A DNA stretch of 64,000 nucleotides from Halorussus marinus. GTDB lineage: Archaea; Halobacteriota; Halobacteria; Halobacteriales; Haladaptataceae. The stretch lies in NCBI RefSeq assembly GCF_004765795.1, contig NZ_SBIV01000006.1, positions 62,001 through 126,000 of the forward strand, written 5' to 3'. The notes under the pieces were generated by a model that was given only the letters and a program-made list of their open reading frames with translations, had not been told where the DNA came from and searched no databases. This document shows, in pieces, positions 16,740-25,241 of the stretch (within the stretch, counting starts at the first letter, position 1; each line of letters opens with the position of its first letter). The position numbers and the translations under genes are program-made.

Positions 16740-18413
16740 TCAGTCGCCGCCGCGTCGCTGGCGCATCTCGTGGCGGGTGAACTGCGGGGTGACCCGGGTC
16801 CCCTTGCGCTTGCGGAACGTCCGGAAGAGCGCGAACGCGACCCCGAGCGACAGCACCGCCGCGACGGCCGCGGCCTCCACCTCGGTGGTGGCGTAGAGGA
16901 ACGCGGTCGAGAACGCGCCCGCGGCCACCATCATCCCGTAGACGAGCCGCTTTGCGAGCAACGCGAAGACGTCGTTGCCGTCCTCGATGTCCGCCCGGAC
17001 GTAGAAGTCGTCGCGGTCGATCCGATCGAGCGTCCGTTCGAGCTTCGGCGGGACCCGGACCGACGACAGCACCGACTGCTGGAGCTGGTCGCTCGCCTCG
17101 CCGGCGTACCGCTTGATCGACTCCTCGCGGTAGCCCTGCTCGGAGAGGTAGTCGGTCGCGACCGTGATGAAGTCGAACTCGGGGTCGAGCGTGACACAGA
17201 CGCCCTCGACCACGGTCGCGACCCGGAGGACCAGCGCGAGGTTCGACGGGAGCCGGAGCGGGAACTCGTAGATGGTGTCTTCGACCTGCTCGACGATCTG
17301 CTGGACCCGGTAGGTCTCGATGTCCTCTCCGCGGGCGTCCTCGATGGCCAGCTCCATCACGTTGCCCATCGTGGCGCGGTCGGCCTCCGGGCTCAGCGTC
17401 CCCATCTCGATGAGCGCGTCGAGGATCCCGTCGATGTCCTGGTTCGCGACCGCGACGTAGAACTCGATGATCTTGTTCTGGATGAACTCGTCGACCCGCC
17501 CGGACATCCCGAAGTCGTAGAAGACGATGGTGCCGTCCGGCCGGACCGCGAGGTTCCCCGGGTGGGGGTCGGCGTGGAACACGCCGTCTTCGAGCATCAT
17601 CTGGAGGTACGCCTCCTGGAGGTTGACCGCGAGCTGGTGGCGGTCGATCCCCAGTTCGTCGAGCTCCGCGACGTCGTTTATCTTCGTCCCCTCGATGTAC
17701 TCCATCGTCAGGACCCTCGGCCCCGAGTGGGAGTCGAGGACCGCCGGGATCACCACGGCGTCGTCGCCCTCGAAGTTCGACCGGATCTCAGCGAGCATCC
17801 GGGCCTCCCGGTCGTAGTTCATCTCCTGGCGGATGGTGCGGTCGAACTCGTCGGCGAGGTTCTCGAGCGAGAACGCCCGGGCCTGCCCGATGAACCGCAG
17901 GAGGATCGGGAGCGACCACCGGATGACCCGGAGATCGGCCTCCACCAGTTCCTCGATGTCCGGGCGCCGCACCTTGACCGCGACCTCTCGCCCGTCGACC
18001 TCGGCGGTGTACACCTGCCCGAGGCTCGCGCCGCTGATGGCGTCGGTGTCGAAGTCGTCGAAGTACTCCTCGACCGGTCCGACCTCGTCTTCGAGCACGA
18101 CCCGGGCCTCGGCCCACGGCGCCGGCGGGACCTCGTCTTGGAGCTTCGAGAGGACGTCGACGTACTCGGTCGGGAGCACGTCGGGGCGGGTCGAGAGGAG
18201 TTGGCCGAGCTTGATGAACGTCGGCCCGAGCGTCAACAGCGACTCCAGCAGGGTGTTGGCTCGCTCGATGCGCGTCTGGCTGTCGACGCGACGCGACCGA
18301 CCGAACAGCAGGAAGCGTCGGCGATCGCGGGCGTAGCTCACCAACAGCGGGAGGAAGTGGTACGCGACCACGAAGAACCGTCGGTACGCACGGAGGTTGA
18401 CCAGTGTGATCAC
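16740..18413 (-). CDS. ABC1/AarF (UbiB) family atypical kinase
   Basis: A 557-residue ABC1/UbiB family kinase-like protein. Hallmarks: KxGQ region FIKLGQLLSTRP, the Gly/Ala-rich loop GASLGQVYTAEV, VAVKVRRP, DPHPGNLAV and metal-binding FYDFGMSG; two C-terminal hydrophobic segments (MMVAAGAFSTAFLYA and AVLSLGVAFALF) anchor it to the membrane. UbiB proteins are linked to quinone biosynthesis; haloarchaea make menaquinone, so the substrate is unclear. GTG at 18413 is the likely start, 9 bp after the Hsp20 gene stop, so it may be co-transcribed with Hsp20. Confidence 0.92.
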   Translation of the reverse strand: MITLVNLRAYRRFFVVAYHFLPLLVSYARDRRRFLLFGRSRRVDSQTRIERANTLLESLLTLGPTFIKLGQLLSTRPDVLPTEYVDVLSKLQDEVPPAPWAEARVVLEDEVGPVEEYFDDFDTDAISGASLGQVYTAEVDGREVAVKVRRPDIEELVEADLRVIRWSLPILLRFIGQARAFSLENLADEFDRTIRQEMNYDREARMLAEIRSNFEGDDAVVIPAVLDSHSGPRVLTMEYIEGTKINDVAELDELGIDRHQLAVNLQEAYLQMMLEDGVFHADPHPGNLAVRPDGTIVFYDFGMSGRVDEFIQNKIIEFYVAVANQDIDGILDALIEMGTLSPEADRATMGNVMELAIEDARGEDIETYRVQQIVEQVEDTIYEFPLRLPSNLALVLRVATVVEGVCVTLDPEFDFITVATDYLSEQGYREESIKRYAGEASDQLQQSVLSSVRVPPKLERTLDRIDRDDFYVRADIEDGNDVFALLAKRLVYGMMVAAGAFSTAFLYATTEVEAAAVAAVLSLGVAFALFRTFRKRKGTRVTPQFTRHEMRQRRGGD

Positions 18414-18422
18414 CCCGGCGTC

Positions 18423-18779
18423 TCAGCGACCTTCGATGGGGATTTCGCGGCTCGGCGTGGCCTCGCGCTTCGGCAGGCGAAGCTCCAGCACGCCCCGGTC
18501 GACGGTCGCCGACGCGTCCGCACCCGTCGCGTCCGGCGGCAGTGGGAGGTCGGCGTCGAGAAACAGCGATCGCTCCTCGCGGAGGTACGAAAACTCCATG
18601 GGCGCGTCTTTCTCCCGGCGGGCCTCGATCTCCAGTCGCCCGTCATCGACGCTCAGCTCCACCGTCTCGGCGGTGGCGCCCGGGAGGTCGACGACCAGCA
18701 GGTAGGCGTCGTCGCTCTCTAGCAGGTCGGCGAACACCGCGTCGGGCAACTCGCGCACCGCCTCACGAAGCGCTGACAT
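18423..18779 (-). CDS. Hsp20/alpha-crystallin family small heat-shock protein
   Basis: A 118-residue small heat-shock protein. The alpha-crystallin domain spans most of it: YLLVVDLPGATAETVELSVDDGRLEIEAR and a C-terminal GVLELRLPK, the usual conserved GVLxxxxPK motif. The extreme C-terminus REIPIEG contains the I-x-I motif used for oligomerisation. The protein binds unfolding proteins without ATP. It shares an upstream region with the divergent moeA gene (95 bp) and precedes ABC1 by 9 bp. Confidence 0.92.
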   Translation of the reverse strand: MSALREAVRELPDAVFADLLESDDAYLLVVDLPGATAETVELSVDDGRLEIEARREKDAPMEFSYLREERSLFLDADLPLPPDATGADASATVDRGVLELRLPKREATPSREIPIEGR

Positions 18780-18874
18780 ACCCGGGACTTGGGACGCGGG
18801 GGCGAAAAAGGGTGGGGTACCGTCCCGGCTCGCCGTCCCACACGCTTTTGGCCGCGGGCGGTAGATTTTCAGGC

Positions 18875-20155
18875 ATGAGCGACGACCAGCCGGACCGCAA
18901 GCGGTCCGGGTTCAAGGACAAGACGCGGCTCGCCGCGGCCCGCGAGCGCCTCCTCGACGCGGTCGAGCCCCACGACCGAACCGCGACCGTCGGCCTCTCG
19001 TCGGCGGACGGCCGGGCGCTCGCCGAGTCGGTCGAGGCCGCCCGCGACGTGCCCCACTACCCCCGGGCCGCGATGGACGGCTACGCGGTCCGGGCGGCCG
19101 ACACGTTCGGGGCGAGCGACCGGTCGCCGGAGGTGCTCCGGCGCGTCGGCGAGGCCGGCGAGGTCGAGACGGTCCCGCCGGACGGGGCCGTCCGCGTCCA
19201 CACGGGTAGCGAACTCCCCGACGGCGCCGACGGCGTGGTGATGATCGAGCAGACCGACGAGCGCGAGGCGCCCGGCGCCTCGGACGGCGCGAGCGCCGAA
19301 GTCACCCGCGACGTGGAGGTCTTCGACGCCGTCGCCGAGGGCGAGAACGTCGCGCCCGTCGGCGAGGACGTCGCCGCCGGCCAGCACCTCTACGACGCCG
19401 GCCACCGGCTCCGGCCCTCCGACCTCGGGCTGTTGAAGTCGGTCGGGATCGAGTCGGTCGCGGTCCGCGAGCGCCCCTCGGTCGCGGTCGTCCCGACGGG
19501 CGAGGAGTTGGTCCAGTCCGACCCCGACCCCGGCGAGGTGATCGAGACCAACGGCCTGACGGTCTCGCGGTACGTCGAGCGGTGGGGCGGGTCGGCGACC
19601 TACCGCGACGTGGTGACCGACGACGCCGAGGCGCTCCGGGTCGCGATCCAGCGGGACCTGACCGAGGACGTGGTCGTCACGACCGGCGGCTCCTCGGTCG
19701 GCGAACGCGACCTGCTCCCGGAGGTGGTCGCGGACCTCGGCGAGATCGTCTTCCACGGGGTCGCGCTGAAGCCCGGCCACCCGGTCGCGGCGGGCGTGAT
19801 CGAGGGGACGCCGATCGTGATGCTCCCGGGCTACCCGGTGGCGTGCATCGTCAACGCCGTCCAGTTCCTTCGGCCCCTGCTGAAGTACGTGGGCGGGCTC
19901 CCCGACGAGCCGTTCCCGACCACCGAGGCCCGACTCGACCGCAAGATCCGGAGCGAGCCCGGAATCCGGACGTTCGCGCGGGTCGAGGTCGAGGCCGACG
20001 GCGACAAGCGAGTGGCGACCCCGACCAGAGCCTCCGGGTCGGGCGTGCTGTCGAGCGTCGCGCTCGCGGACGGCTGGGTCGTCGTGCCCGAAGGCCGGGA
20101 GGGGATTCCGGCGGGCGAGACCGTCGCGGTTCAGGACTGGGAGTGGTCGGCGTGA
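18875..20155 (+). CDS. moeA: Molybdopterin molybdotransferase MoeA
   Basis: A 426-residue MoeA, which inserts molybdate into adenylated molybdopterin. Domain I/III motifs: YPRAAMDGYAVRAADT, TGSELPDGADGVVMIEQT; the MoCF-like domain has VVPTGEELV, TTGGSSVGERD and HGVALKPGHPVAAG, then LPGYPVACIVN; a C-terminal beta-barrel domain completes it. ATG 18875 is chosen over the open extension to 18542, which is Arg-rich antisense of Hsp20. It lies 43 bp upstream of a second moeA-type gene in the same direction. Confidence 0.95.
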   Translation: MSDDQPDRKRSGFKDKTRLAAARERLLDAVEPHDRTATVGLSSADGRALAESVEAARDVPHYPRAAMDGYAVRAADTFGASDRSPEVLRRVGEAGEVETVPPDGAVRVHTGSELPDGADGVVMIEQTDEREAPGASDGASAEVTRDVEVFDAVAEGENVAPVGEDVAAGQHLYDAGHRLRPSDLGLLKSVGIESVAVRERPSVAVVPTGEELVQSDPDPGEVIETNGLTVSRYVERWGGSATYRDVVTDDAEALRVAIQRDLTEDVVVTTGGSSVGERDLLPEVVADLGEIVFHGVALKPGHPVAAGVIEGTPIVMLPGYPVACIVNAVQFLRPLLKYVGGLPDEPFPTTEARLDRKIRSEPGIRTFARVEVEADGDKRVATPTRASGSGVLSSVALADGWVVVPEGREGIPAGETVAVQDWEWSA

Positions 20156-20198
20156 CGGGACCGACGACCCGCGGCGCGACCACGGGGGGTGAGACGCG

Positions 20199-22172
20199 AT
20201 GACCGATCGAAAGGAGTTCCGGGACCTCTCGACCCCCGCGCAAGCCCGCGACGCGATCGACGGCCTCGACCTCGCGCCCGACGCCGAACGCGTCCCGCTC
20301 GACGAGGCCCGTGGTCGGGTCCTCGCCGAGCGCGTCGACGCCGGCCTCGACGTGCCGGGGTTCGATCGGGCCGCGATGGACGGCTACGCGGTCGGGGGCC
20401 GGGACACCTTCGGCGCCGACGAGGCCGACCCCGTCGTCCTCGATCTCGTCGGCACCGTCCACGCTGGCGTAGAGCCCGACGTCGAGGTCGCGGAAGGCGA
20501 AGCCGCAGAGATATCGACCGGCGCGGTGATGCCGCCCGGCGCGGACGCGGTGGTGATGGTCGAGCGCACCACCGAGACCGAGGCCGGCGTCGAGATCCGA
20601 ACCGCGGTCGCGCCGGGCGACCATGTGATGTTGGCGGGCGCGGACGTGGCCGCCGGCGAGCGCGCGCTGGGCCCCGGGACGCGGCTCACGGCCCGCGAGA
20701 TCGGCCTGTTGTCGGCGCTCGGCGTCGAGTCGGTCCCGGTTCGGGGCGAGCCGGTCGTCGGCATCGTCTCGACCGGCGACGAACTCGTCCGACCCGGCGA
20801 GGACCTCGACAGCGCGGCGGGCCAGATCTACGACGTCAACAGCTACACGATCGCGGCGGCGGTCGCCGAAGCCGGCGGCGACCCGGTGCTCTACCCCCAC
20901 GCGGGCGACGACTACGACGAGATGGAGCGGCTCCTCCGGAAGGCGGCCGCCGAGTGCGATCTCGTGCTGTCGTCTGGCTCGACCAGCGCGAGCGCGGTCG
21001 ACGTCATCTATCAGGTCATCGAAGAACGGGGCGAACTCCTGTTGCACGGCGTGGCTGTCAAGCCCGGCAAGCCGATGCTGGTCGGCCGGCTCGACGGCCG
21101 CCCCGACGAGTCGGCCGACGACCCCGCCGAACCGTCGGGCGGCTCCGCGTACGTGGGCCTGCCGGGCTACCCCGTCTCGGCGCTCACGATCTTCCGCACC
21201 TTCGTCGCGCCCGCGATCCGGGAGGCCGCGGGACTGCCCGAGCCCGCGACCGCCACCGTCACCGCGCGGATGGCGGCCGAGGAGCGCTACGGCGAGGGGC
21301 GGACCCGGATGCTCCCCGTGGGACTCGTCGAGGCGCCCGAGGCGGTCGGCGAGGAGGGCGACGCGACCGGCGCCGCCGGCGGCGACCGCGACCTGCTGGC
21401 CTACACCGTCGACAAGGGCAGCGGCGCGACCACCAGCCTCGTCGAGGCCGACGGCGTGGTCGAGGTCGACGCCGACACCGCCTACGTCGGCGCCGGCGAG
21501 TCGGTCGAAGTCGAGTTGTTCTCGCCGGACGTGCGCCCGCCGTCGGTCCTCGGCGTCGGCGAGGACGATCCCGCGCTCGCCCGATTGCTCGACGCGCTCG
21601 ACCGGCCGCGATACCTCGCGGTCGGCTCCCGGGAGGGTCTGCGTCGGTTCCGGGACGGCGTGCCCGACGTCGTCGCGACGACCGCGGGATCGCCCGCGGG
21701 CGACCCCGAGCCGCTCGGCGCCTACGACCGCGAGTGGGGACTGGTCGTCTCGGCCGGTAATCCCGAGGGTATCGCGGGACTCGGGGACCTCGTCGACCGC
21801 GAACTGCGGTTCGTCAACCGCGGGACGGACTCGGGGCTCCGGACCAACCTCGCCGACGCGCTCGCCGACCTCGCCGACGAGCGGGCGACGACCCGCCACG
21901 AGCTGGTCGAGGCGATCGACGGCTTCGAACTCGCGGCCCGGGCCCACGAGAGTCCCGCACGGAAGGTCGCGGCCGGCGACGCCGACGCGGGGCTCGGGCT
22001 CCGGGCGACGGCCGAGAAGCTGGGGCTCGGGTTCGTGTCGGTCGGCACCGAGCGCGTCCGGCTGTTTGCCAACCCCGACCGCGCCGAGAAGCCGGGCGTC
22101 GAGGCGCTCGCGACCGCCCTCGACGAGCGACTGGCCGCGATCCTCGACGAGCTACCGGGGTTCGGCCAGTAG
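20199..22172 (+). CDS. moeA: MoeA fused to a C-terminal periplasmic-binding-protein-like domain
   Basis: A 657-residue protein. The first ~430 residues are MoeA: DVPGFDRAAMDGYAVGG, TGAVMPPGADAVVMVERTT, VSTGDEL, SSGSTSASAVD, HGVAVKPGKPML and LPGYPVSALTIF. An insert of about 20 acidic residues lies within it (DESADDPAEPSGGS). The C-terminal 220 residues form a substrate-binding-type domain (FVNRGTDSGLR, ARAHESPARKVAAGDADAGLG, GFVSVGTERV). This fusion is known in archaea and bacteria and may sense or bind an oxyanion. Tandem duplication with the preceding MoeA suggests different metals or steps. It overlaps the convergent HAD gene by 21 bp. Confidence 0.93.
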   Translation: MTDRKEFRDLSTPAQARDAIDGLDLAPDAERVPLDEARGRVLAERVDAGLDVPGFDRAAMDGYAVGGRDTFGADEADPVVLDLVGTVHAGVEPDVEVAEGEAAEISTGAVMPPGADAVVMVERTTETEAGVEIRTAVAPGDHVMLAGADVAAGERALGPGTRLTAREIGLLSALGVESVPVRGEPVVGIVSTGDELVRPGEDLDSAAGQIYDVNSYTIAAAVAEAGGDPVLYPHAGDDYDEMERLLRKAAAECDLVLSSGSTSASAVDVIYQVIEERGELLLHGVAVKPGKPMLVGRLDGRPDESADDPAEPSGGSAYVGLPGYPVSALTIFRTFVAPAIREAAGLPEPATATVTARMAAEERYGEGRTRMLPVGLVEAPEAVGEEGDATGAAGGDRDLLAYTVDKGSGATTSLVEADGVVEVDADTAYVGAGESVEVELFSPDVRPPSVLGVGEDDPALARLLDALDRPRYLAVGSREGLRRFRDGVPDVVATTAGSPAGDPEPLGAYDREWGLVVSAGNPEGIAGLGDLVDRELRFVNRGTDSGLRTNLADALADLADERATTRHELVEAIDGFELAARAHESPARKVAAGDADAGLGLRATAEKLGLGFVSVGTERVRLFANPDRAEKPGVEALATALDERLAAILDELPGFGQ

Positions 22173-22796
22173 CTCGTCGAAGCTCTCGATCCGGTAGTCG
22201 CCGAGCACGCACTGGCGGCGCCGGTCGTGGCCGTGGCGCTCGACGTGGACCGCGTCGAGGCCGGCGTTCCACGCCGCGCCCACGTCGTTGGCGCCGTCGC
22301 CGGCGAAGACCCCCCGCCGGTCGGTCGCTCCGACGCCGAGGTCGGCCATCGCGTGCTCGACGGGGCCGGGGTCGGGCTTCCAGCCGAGGTCGGCGTCACA
22401 GCAGACCACGGTGTCGAACCAGTCGCGGATGTCGAGTTCGTCGAGCACCGGCCCGGTCAGGAACGGCTGGCAGTGGGTCACCAGCCCGACCGGACAGTCG
22501 AGCTCAGCCACGAACCGGGCGTCGTCGTAGAGGTAGGTCTTCTCGGCCCGCCGCTGTGGGTCCTCGACGCCGTGGAACGCGTCCCAGAACCGCTCGGGGT
22601 CGATTCCCCACGCCCGGAGCTGGTCGTCGCGGCTCCCGCCGAGCCCGTGCCACAGGAGCTCTGCCTCCCGGTCGGTGAACTCCCGGCCCAGCCGGTCGCC
22701 GACCTCGTCGAACACCGACCGGGGGTACGACCAGTCGATGTCGATGAGCGTGCCGTCGAGGTCGAGCAGCCAGAAGTCGTACTCGCGGGCGACCAT
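22152..22796 (-). CDS. HAD family hydrolase (phosphoglycolate phosphatase-like)
   Basis: A 214-residue HAD-superfamily phosphatase. Motif I is LLDLDGTLIDID, motif II GLVTHCQPF (Thr), motif III the K in LGWKPDPG and motif IV VFAGDGANDVGAAWNAG. A helical cap domain follows motif I. Substrate not assignable; it resembles phosphoglycolate or pyrophosphate phosphatases. ATG 22796 is chosen, since the open frame to 23081 is antisense of the upstream gene. It overlaps the 3' end of the moeA fusion by 21 bp. Confidence 0.86.
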   Translation of the reverse strand: MVAREYDFWLLDLDGTLIDIDWSYPRSVFDEVGDRLGREFTDREAELLWHGLGGSRDDQLRAWGIDPERFWDAFHGVEDPQRRAEKTYLYDDARFVAELDCPVGLVTHCQPFLTGPVLDELDIRDWFDTVVCCDADLGWKPDPGPVEHAMADLGVGATDRRGVFAGDGANDVGAAWNAGLDAVHVERHGHDRRRQCVLGDYRIESFDELLAEPR

Positions 22797-22837
22797 GGGA
22801 CCACTCGTAGGGACGGCGGAAAGATAAGTATTCTGCC

Positions 22838-23206
22838 CTATCGGAGTTCGACAGAGCTCCCGAGGTACTTCGTGAGCACCGCCGGGACCGAGTCGGCGTT
22901 GAACGTCGCCAGCTCCGTCCGGATCGCGTCTTTCAGCGCCTCGAAGTACTCCTCGTCGGTCTCGAACGCGCGGTACTCCACCGACCGGACGTCCACGCCC
23001 AGCGCCTCCTCGGTGAGCCGCCGGAAGTGCTCGTCGTCGTTGACCTCGCCGCGCCAGAGGTTGTCCCGGAAAAACAGCCACCCCTCCTCGCCCGGCGGGT
23101 CGGCCGCCCGGGCGAGGCGGGTCTCGAACTCGCCGGGGTCGACGCTCACGCCCTCGGCCGCGGGATCGAGCCGGAACCGCACCGCGAAGACGTAGCGGGC
23201 GTCCAT
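22838..23206 (-). CDS. LWR-salt protein (haloarchaeal)
   Basis: A 122-residue acidic protein of the haloarchaea-specific LWR-salt family (named for the conserved Leu-Trp-Arg), here FRDNLWRGEVNDDEHF. It starts MDARYVFAVRFRL and ends TKYLGSSVEL. Function is unknown. Its ATG shares one base with the stop codon of the pterin dehydratase gene, so the two are translationally coupled. It precedes the HAD gene by 41 bp, so the three may form one unit. Confidence 0.85.
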   Translation of the reverse strand: MDARYVFAVRFRLDPAAEGVSVDPGEFETRLARAADPPGEEGWLFFRDNLWRGEVNDDEHFRRLTEEALGVDVRSVEYRAFETDEEYFEALKDAIRTELATFNADSVPAVLTKYLGSSVELR

Positions 23207-23481
23207 CAGCGCACGTCGTTCACCAACTCGGCCATCTCGACGTCGGCGTCGGTGATGCCGCCGGCCTCGTGGTTGGTGAACCGCACCTCGACCTCCTTGT
23301 ACCCGATCCGCATCTCGGGGTGGTGAAACTCCTCTTCGGCGAGTTCGCCGACCTCCGAGGCGAACGCCACGCCCTCTAGGTAGTCGTCGAACTCGAACGT
23401 TCGGACGATCTCCTCGCCCTCGCGCTCCCAGCCTTCGGGCGCCTTCTCGCTGATCTCCTCGTCGGATAGCAGGTCACTCAT
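23206..23481 (-). CDS. 4a-hydroxytetrahydrobiopterin dehydratase (PCD/DCoH)
   Basis: A 91-residue pterin-4a-carbinolamine dehydratase. The active-site motif is FHHPEMRIGYKEVEVRF followed by NHEAGGITDADVEMAELVND. The enzyme dehydrates 4a-hydroxy-tetrahydropterin after pterin-dependent hydroxylation. The family also occurs in organisms lacking the hydroxylase and has been proposed to act in molybdopterin metabolism; the two MoeA genes nearby (from 18875) agree with that, but this is inference. ATG 23481 is preferred over the extension to 23613, which is not conserved-looking. Confidence 0.9.
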   Translation of the reverse strand: MSDLLSDEEISEKAPEGWEREGEEIVRTFEFDDYLEGVAFASEVGELAEEEFHHPEMRIGYKEVEVRFTNHEAGGITDADVEMAELVNDVR

Positions 23482-23549
23482 ACCGTCGAATTCGTCGCGC
23501 TCGTAAATAAAGGTCCGTGGCGGCCCCCGAGTTTCACTGAGCAGCGGGC

Positions 23550-23595
23550 ATCCACGAACGCTCGACGGTCCATCGAGGATCCGCGAACGCTCGAC
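23550..23595. repeat. 17-bp imperfect direct repeat ATCC[A/G]CGAACGCTCGAC
   Basis: Copies at about 23550-23566 and 23579-23595, differing in one base. They lie in the 261-bp gap between the pterin dehydratase gene and hemA, upstream of the dehydratase. The same gap holds GAGCGACCGGAGGGAGCGAG-like sequence (about 23627-23648), a motif that recurs in haloarchaeal intergenic DNA. No gene found here. Confidence 0.5.
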
Positions 23596-23658
23596 AACCC
23601 ACCGGACCCACAAGCAGTTGGACCGCGAGCGACCGGAGGGAGCGAGCGGACCAAGGAA

Positions 23659-23671
23659 CCCCCGAAGGGGG
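23659..23671 (-). terminator. Stable hairpin downstream of hemA
   Basis: CCCCC-GAA-GGGGG. On the minus strand it reads CCCCCTTCGGGGG, a C(UUCG)G-capped stem, about 70 nt after the hemA stop. No T-run follows on the minus strand, while TTTTT (23682-23686) follows it on the plus strand. It may mark the 3' end of the hemA message, but archaeal termination relies mainly on U-tracts, so this is uncertain. Confidence 0.3.
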
Positions 23672-23742
23672 TGAGGCAGTGTTTTTGATCGAGCGTTTGC
23701 AAGGGAAGCGCGTTTATGCGCCGACCGAACAAAAGGTCGCGG

Positions 23743-25089
23743 TTAGTCGTCGTCGCCGGCGATCCGCTGGCGAACGTGGTCGGGCATGCCCGGGGCGGCC
23801 TCGTCGGGGAGTTCGTCGGCGTGATCCGCCGGTCGCTCGTCGTCGCCGAACTCGGGGTTGAACAGTTGGAGCGCGGTGTTGATCGTCGCCCAGTCGTCCT
23901 CGGCGGCGGCGTCGCGCAGGCTCTTGGTCGGGGGCGCGAGCAGCTGGGAGACCAGCGAGTCGGCCATCGCGTCGACGACCTCGCGCTGGTCGTCGGTCAG
24001 GTCGCCGTCGGCTTCGAGCTGGGAGATCGCCTGCGAGATCTCCCGCTCTTTGATGCGTTCGGCGCTCTCGTACATCGTGGCGATGACCTCGTCGGCGCGC
24101 TTGCGCTTGTACCCTTCCAGCAGGTGCTCGAACTCCCGGTCGATCATCGCCTCGACAGACTCGGCGGCCGCCCGACGGCGGCGCTCGGTCTCGCCGGTGA
24201 CCGATTCGAGGGCGGACATGTCGTAGACGGTGACGCCGTCGAGCGCGTCCGCGGCCGGCGAGACGTCCCGGGGCTGGGCGATGTCCACGACCAGCGCGCC
24301 GGTGTCGGCGAGGTCGGCGGCGTCGAGGACGTGGCCCTGACTTCCGGTGGCCGAGACCACCACGTCGGCGGCCGAGAGCGCGGCGTCGAGCGCGTCGAGC
24401 CCGAGTCCGCGAGCGTCGTCGTGGTCGGTCTCGGTCGCGAGCTTGACCGCCCGCTCGGGCGAGCGGTTGACCACGTACAGCGTCTCGACGGGGGCGTCCG
24501 CGAGTGCGTGGGCTGCGATGGCGCCCATCTCGCCCGCGCCGACGACCAGTCCGGCGGCGTCGCCGAGGTCCCGGCGCTCGCCGAGCAGTTCGACCGCCGC
24601 GCTCCCGACCGACACCGCGCCCTCGTTGATCGCGGTCTCGGTGCGGGCGCGCTCGCCGACGTGGATCGCCTTGGTGACCGCGTCGTCGAGCATCGGCCCC
24701 ATCGCGTCGGCCTCGACGGCGGTCTGGTAGGCGTCCCGGACCTGTCCGAGGATCTGGTCTTCGCCGAGTACCAGCGATTCGAGCCCGGCCGCGACCCGGA
24801 GCAGGTGGCGCAGGCTCTCCTCGTGGCCCATCTCGACGGCGGCGTGGCCCGCCGCGTCGGGCGCGAAGTCGCCGAGCACCGCTCGGCCCGTCGACTTCTC
24901 GTCTGTGACGACGTACGCCTCGAAGCGGTTGCACGTCTGGAGCGCGAACGCCTCCTCGACGCGCGGGATGGCGACCAGTCGCTCGACGACCGCTTCGGTG
25001 TCCGCGTGACAGGCCGCTTCGACGTCGTCGAGGCTCGCGTTCTCGTGAGTCACCCGAAGCCCCGAGACGACGCCGGTCGCTGCGGTCAC
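23743..25089 (-). CDS. hemA: Glutamyl-tRNA reductase
   Basis: A 448-residue HemA, first step of C5 tetrapyrrole biosynthesis: NADPH reduction of glutamyl-tRNA to glutamate-1-semialdehyde. The nucleophile is C53 in LQTCNRFEAYV. Other motifs: ESLVLGEDQILGQVRDAY, the Rossmann region GLVVGAGEMGAIAAHAL, DIAQPRDV and the C-terminal dimerisation helices (RKRADEVIATMYESAERI). The last 40 residues are an acidic tail. It stands without hemL or a precorrin-2 dehydrogenase next to it. A 17-bp repeat of its 5' end occurs 41 bp upstream (25060 and 25101). Confidence 0.95.
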   Translation of the reverse strand: MTAATGVVSGLRVTHENASLDDVEAACHADTEAVVERLVAIPRVEEAFALQTCNRFEAYVVTDEKSTGRAVLGDFAPDAAGHAAVEMGHEESLRHLLRVAAGLESLVLGEDQILGQVRDAYQTAVEADAMGPMLDDAVTKAIHVGERARTETAINEGAVSVGSAAVELLGERRDLGDAAGLVVGAGEMGAIAAHALADAPVETLYVVNRSPERAVKLATETDHDDARGLGLDALDAALSAADVVVSATGSQGHVLDAADLADTGALVVDIAQPRDVSPAADALDGVTVYDMSALESVTGETERRRRAAAESVEAMIDREFEHLLEGYKRKRADEVIATMYESAERIKEREISQAISQLEADGDLTDDQREVVDAMADSLVSQLLAPPTKSLRDAAAEDDWATINTALQLFNPEFGDDERPADHADELPDEAAPGMPDHVRQRIAGDDD

Positions 25090-25117
25090 GGGAACCGACC
25101 CCCCGAGACGACGCCGG
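25060..25117. repeat. 17-bp direct repeat across the hemA start
   Basis: CCCCGAGACGACGCCGG occurs at 25060-25076 (inside hemA, coding for residues about 5-10) and again at 25101-25117, upstream of the hemA start, offset by 41 bp. It looks like a small local duplication. The copy is out of frame with hemA and is probably neutral. Confidence 0.6.
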
Positions 25118-25241
25118 CAGTAGATGTTCCGAGAGTCATGATTGTCTGAATGAACTCACCGCACTCGTCTTGTTCGGGGGTTTGAACCGCCGCTACGTAA
25201 AGCCTTCCAAACGCGACAGTTCGTGCCACGCCGTGTCGCGG

